7,356 nt of DNA from NCBI GenBank assembly GCA_016765335.1, contig JAESQE010000099.1, positions 7,005-14,360 on the forward strand. Reading direction: 5' to 3'. This DNA comes from Planctomycetaceae bacterium. Lineage in GTDB: Bacteria; Planctomycetota; Planctomycetia; Planctomycetales; Planctomycetaceae. How positions within the stretch are numbered: position 1 is the stretch's first letter; each line of letters opens with the position of its first letter. Shown here piece by piece: positions 5,765 through 7,356 of this stretch. The position numbers and the translations under genes were made by a program. Below the pieces are notes generated by a model that was not told the origin of the DNA, ran no database searches, and saw nothing but the letters and a program-made list of their open reading frames with translations.

Positions 5765-6742
5765 ATGTCACACGATCTTGCGACCACTAACGGCCAGACG
5801 GCTATGATGTATGCTGGGGAAACACCCTGGCATGGATTAGGGACGAAGCTGGAGGAACCAGCCACTGCTGCTGAGGCTATTTCTGCTGCGGGTTTGGATT
5901 ATGTGGTTCAATTGGAACCATTGATCACGACCAATGGAATTCCGGTTCCCAAACGAAAAGCGGTTATTCGGACTGACAGCAATGCCGTTCTGGGAGTGGT
6001 TGGTAACAGTTACCAGCCTGTACAGAATCATCAGTGTTTTGGATTTCTTGATGCAATGGTGGCTGATGGAGAAATTCGATATCACACTGCCGGGGCTTTG
6101 GGACAAGGTGAAAGAATTTGGATGTTGGCGAAGTTGCCGGAAAAAATTCGAGTCAAGGATTCTGAAGATGTCACCGAGCAATTTCTGCTTTTAAGTAACT
6201 CTCATGATGGAAGCTCAGCACTTCGGGTTTTCTTTACGCCGATTCGAGTAGTGTGTGCAAACACGCTGGGGATGGCGGAGCGAAGAAGCCGAGGTCACGG
6301 AGTTTCGATCATTCACAAGGGAGACCTAACAGCCAAAGTTGCTGAAGCTCAGGAAATTCTGGGTCTCGCTAAATACTTCTACGGGAATTTGGATCGCCGG
6401 ATCAATCGACTTGCCTGGCACTATCCAACACGAGGGCAACTCAAAAACTACTTTTCCATGCTGTATCCTGATAATCCAGAAAGCAAAAACCAGCGGACGG
6501 CAAATATACGAAAAGAACTTTTCCATCTTTTTGAACATGGGCGAGGGCAAGATATCCCGGAAACCAAACTGACCACCTGGGCGGCTTTCAATGCAGTGAC
6601 CGAATTTGTCGATCATCATCGATCAACCAGAGGTCGAACTGACCAGGAAAAAGCAAGCCGACGACTTGAATCAGCCTGGTTTGGAAGTGGAGCCAAGTTG
6701 AAAGCGGATGCCTGGACAATGGCAGTTGAAATGGCTGGATAA
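5765..6742 (+). CDS. DUF932 phage/plasmid-like protein (TIGR03299 type)
   Basis: A complete protein of 325 residues with the recognisable layout of the DUF932 family. The N-terminal signature is TPWHGLGTKL (about 20-29). VVGNSYQPVQN (78-88) and a Phe-rich stretch with YHTAGALGQGERIWMLAKLP (106-125) follow. The central block is LLLSNSHDGSSALRVFFTPIRVVCANTL, and the C-terminal part has RRLESAWFGSGAKLKADAW near the end. Biochemical function is not established; members are frequent on phages, plasmids and integrated islands. No signal peptide or membrane segment is visible. It is transcribed away from drmD, starts at a strong ribosome binding site, and is followed after 83 bp by a phosphatase gene in the same direction. 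Whether it serves the DISARM-like system or only shares the island cannot be told from the sequence. Confidence 0.9.
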   Translation: MSHDLATTNGQTAMMYAGETPWHGLGTKLEEPATAAEAISAAGLDYVVQLEPLITTNGIPVPKRKAVIRTDSNAVLGVVGNSYQPVQNHQCFGFLDAMVADGEIRYHTAGALGQGERIWMLAKLPEKIRVKDSEDVTEQFLLLSNSHDGSSALRVFFTPIRVVCANTLGMAERRSRGHGVSIIHKGDLTAKVAEAQEILGLAKYFYGNLDRRINRLAWHYPTRGQLKNYFSMLYPDNPESKNQRTANIRKELFHLFEHGRGQDIPETKLTTWAAFNAVTEFVDHHRSTRGRTDQEKASRRLESAWFGSGAKLKADAWTMAVEMAG

Positions 6743-6825
6743 TTTCCCAGAATCCCACCGTTGACAATCCAACTTCGGTACAATGCTCTGAAAGGAATCG
6801 GGCATTTGTACTGGAGTATGATATT

Positions 6826-7317
6826 GTGGCAGAGGAACATTCAGAAAATACGGGACGCCTGATCGCAATCGGTGATATTCATGGGCATGCTTTGGCTTTG
6901 CACGGGTTACTGGATCTCATCTCTCCCGAACCAAATGACGTGATTGTTACACTGGGAGATTACGTCAATCGTGGACCGGACAGTAAGGGGGTCATCGAAA
7001 GGCTCTTACAGCTTCAGCAAGAATGCACGTTGATTCCAATTTTGGGCAATCATGATGAGATGATGTTGGATAGCCGAAATGACGAGCATGCTGAAGAACG
7101 CTGGCGTTCGCAGGGGGGAACCGGGACACTCACGTCATACGGTAACAACAATTCAACGAATGACATTCCGGAAGCCCATTGGGATTTTCTTTCCCGATGT
7201 GTTCCATGCCATGAGACGGAATCAATCCTTTTTACGCATGCTAACTACTGCTGGTATTCATCACTCAACCAACAGCCCGCTGCATTGATACCGGCTGCGG
7301 GTTGGGTGGAAAACTAA
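6826..7317 (+). pseudogene. PPP-family Ser/Thr phosphatase (PP2A/ApaH-like), C-terminally damaged
   Basis: A 163-residue frame with the metal-binding motifs of the PPP phosphoesterases: GDIHGH (16-21, Asp17 and His19), GDYVNRG (44-50, with Asn where GDxVDRG usually has a second Asp), LGNHDE (73-78, the catalytic Asn-His) and LFTHAN (135-140). Bacterial members usually run to about 210-250 residues. After SSLNQQPA (145-152) they should continue with an Arg-Trp-Arg segment, then GHTPQ, which brings a metal-binding His, then CIDTGC. Here the frame instead ends in an unrelated LIPAAGWVEN. The expected ending is found in another frame from 7281, so a segment of perhaps 40 codons including the GHT histidine seems lost with a shift of frame. 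The start is a GTG at 6826, nine bases after GGAG; no better in-frame start is seen. The product would probably be inactive. Confidence 0.8.
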
Positions 7318-7356
7318 CTGCGATGGATATTTCCAACAAGACCATCTGGCAAGTAG
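7281..7356 (+). pseudogene. Out-of-frame C-terminus of the PPP phosphatase
   Basis: Read from 7281 this gives CIDTGCGLGGKLTAMDIS and then NKTIWQV, up to the last bases of the window. CIDTGC with a following Gly-rich turn, then LTAxD and WQ near the end, is the standard C-terminal strand pair of bacterial PP2A-like phosphatases. It is out of register with the 6826 frame, and the two join around CCCGCTGCATT (about 7276-7286). This shows that the gene was once full length and lost an internal piece. Confidence 0.8.

Noticed and set aside
6761..6784. TTGACA and TACAAT ahead of the phosphatase gene as a promoter
   Set aside because: Both hexamers are good, but only 12 bases lie between them, too few for a sigma70 promoter, and the 17-base position holds no -10 sequence.
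1..7356. CRISPR array, tRNA, rRNA, insertion sequence ends or attachment sites
   Set aside because: I saw no regularly spaced repeats, cloverleaf, rRNA-like sequence or transposase. The only repeats found are the drmD-tail and drmMI-head pairs.

Overview
The window is bacterial and reads as part of a defence island. G+C looks intermediate. The mix of genes (a DISARM-type helicase, a DUF932 phage/plasmid-like protein and a PPP-family phosphatase) fits a planctomycete, but this is inferred from protein style and not from any marker gene.

Left two thirds (1-5445, all on the minus strand): a DISARM-like operon transcribed from about 5490 towards position 1. It begins with a DrmD-type SNF2 helicase. 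That gene is broken into two reading frames by an apparent one-base deletion just after the DEAH box (4644-4646). Next come a 314-residue HExxH zinc metallopeptidase resembling the Lit/U49 group, a 346-residue protein with phosphoribosyltransferase-like motifs, and the first 64 codons of what I take to be the DISARM class 1 adenine methylase DrmMI, which runs off the window. In class 1 DISARM, drmD and drmMI are normally neighbours. Here two extra genes sit between them.

The most informative piece is the 97-bp gap between the two extra genes (1237-1333). It is not ordinary spacer. Right after the peptidase stop it holds a copy of the start of drmMI (ATG plus about five codons, 16 of 17 bases matching), which hits a stop after eight codons. 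Immediately after that it holds a copy of the last 21 codons of drmD (54 of 63 bases matching, with differences falling as in coding sequence), whose stop overlaps the start of the next gene as ATGA. The order is therefore drmD / peptidase / drmMI-head stub / drmD-tail stub / PRTase-like gene / drmMI. This is what results if two versions of the locus, drmD-peptidase-drmMI and drmD-PRTase-drmMI, were joined in tandem and the drmMI and drmD copies in the middle were deleted to their tips. The space between drmD and drmMI thus appears to be a slot for exchangeable accessory genes, and here it holds two.

Middle (5446-5764): a non-coding divergent region of 319 bp with a reasonable sigma70-type promoter for drmD and a strong ribosome binding site for the rightward gene.

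Right part (5765-7356, plus strand): an intact DUF932 protein of 325 residues, then a PPP-family phosphatase that looks damaged. Its N-terminal metal-binding motifs are present, but a segment near the C-terminus is missing and the usual ending continues in another frame. Two of the six main genes are thus disrupted, so parts of this island may be decaying, or the sequence may contain errors.
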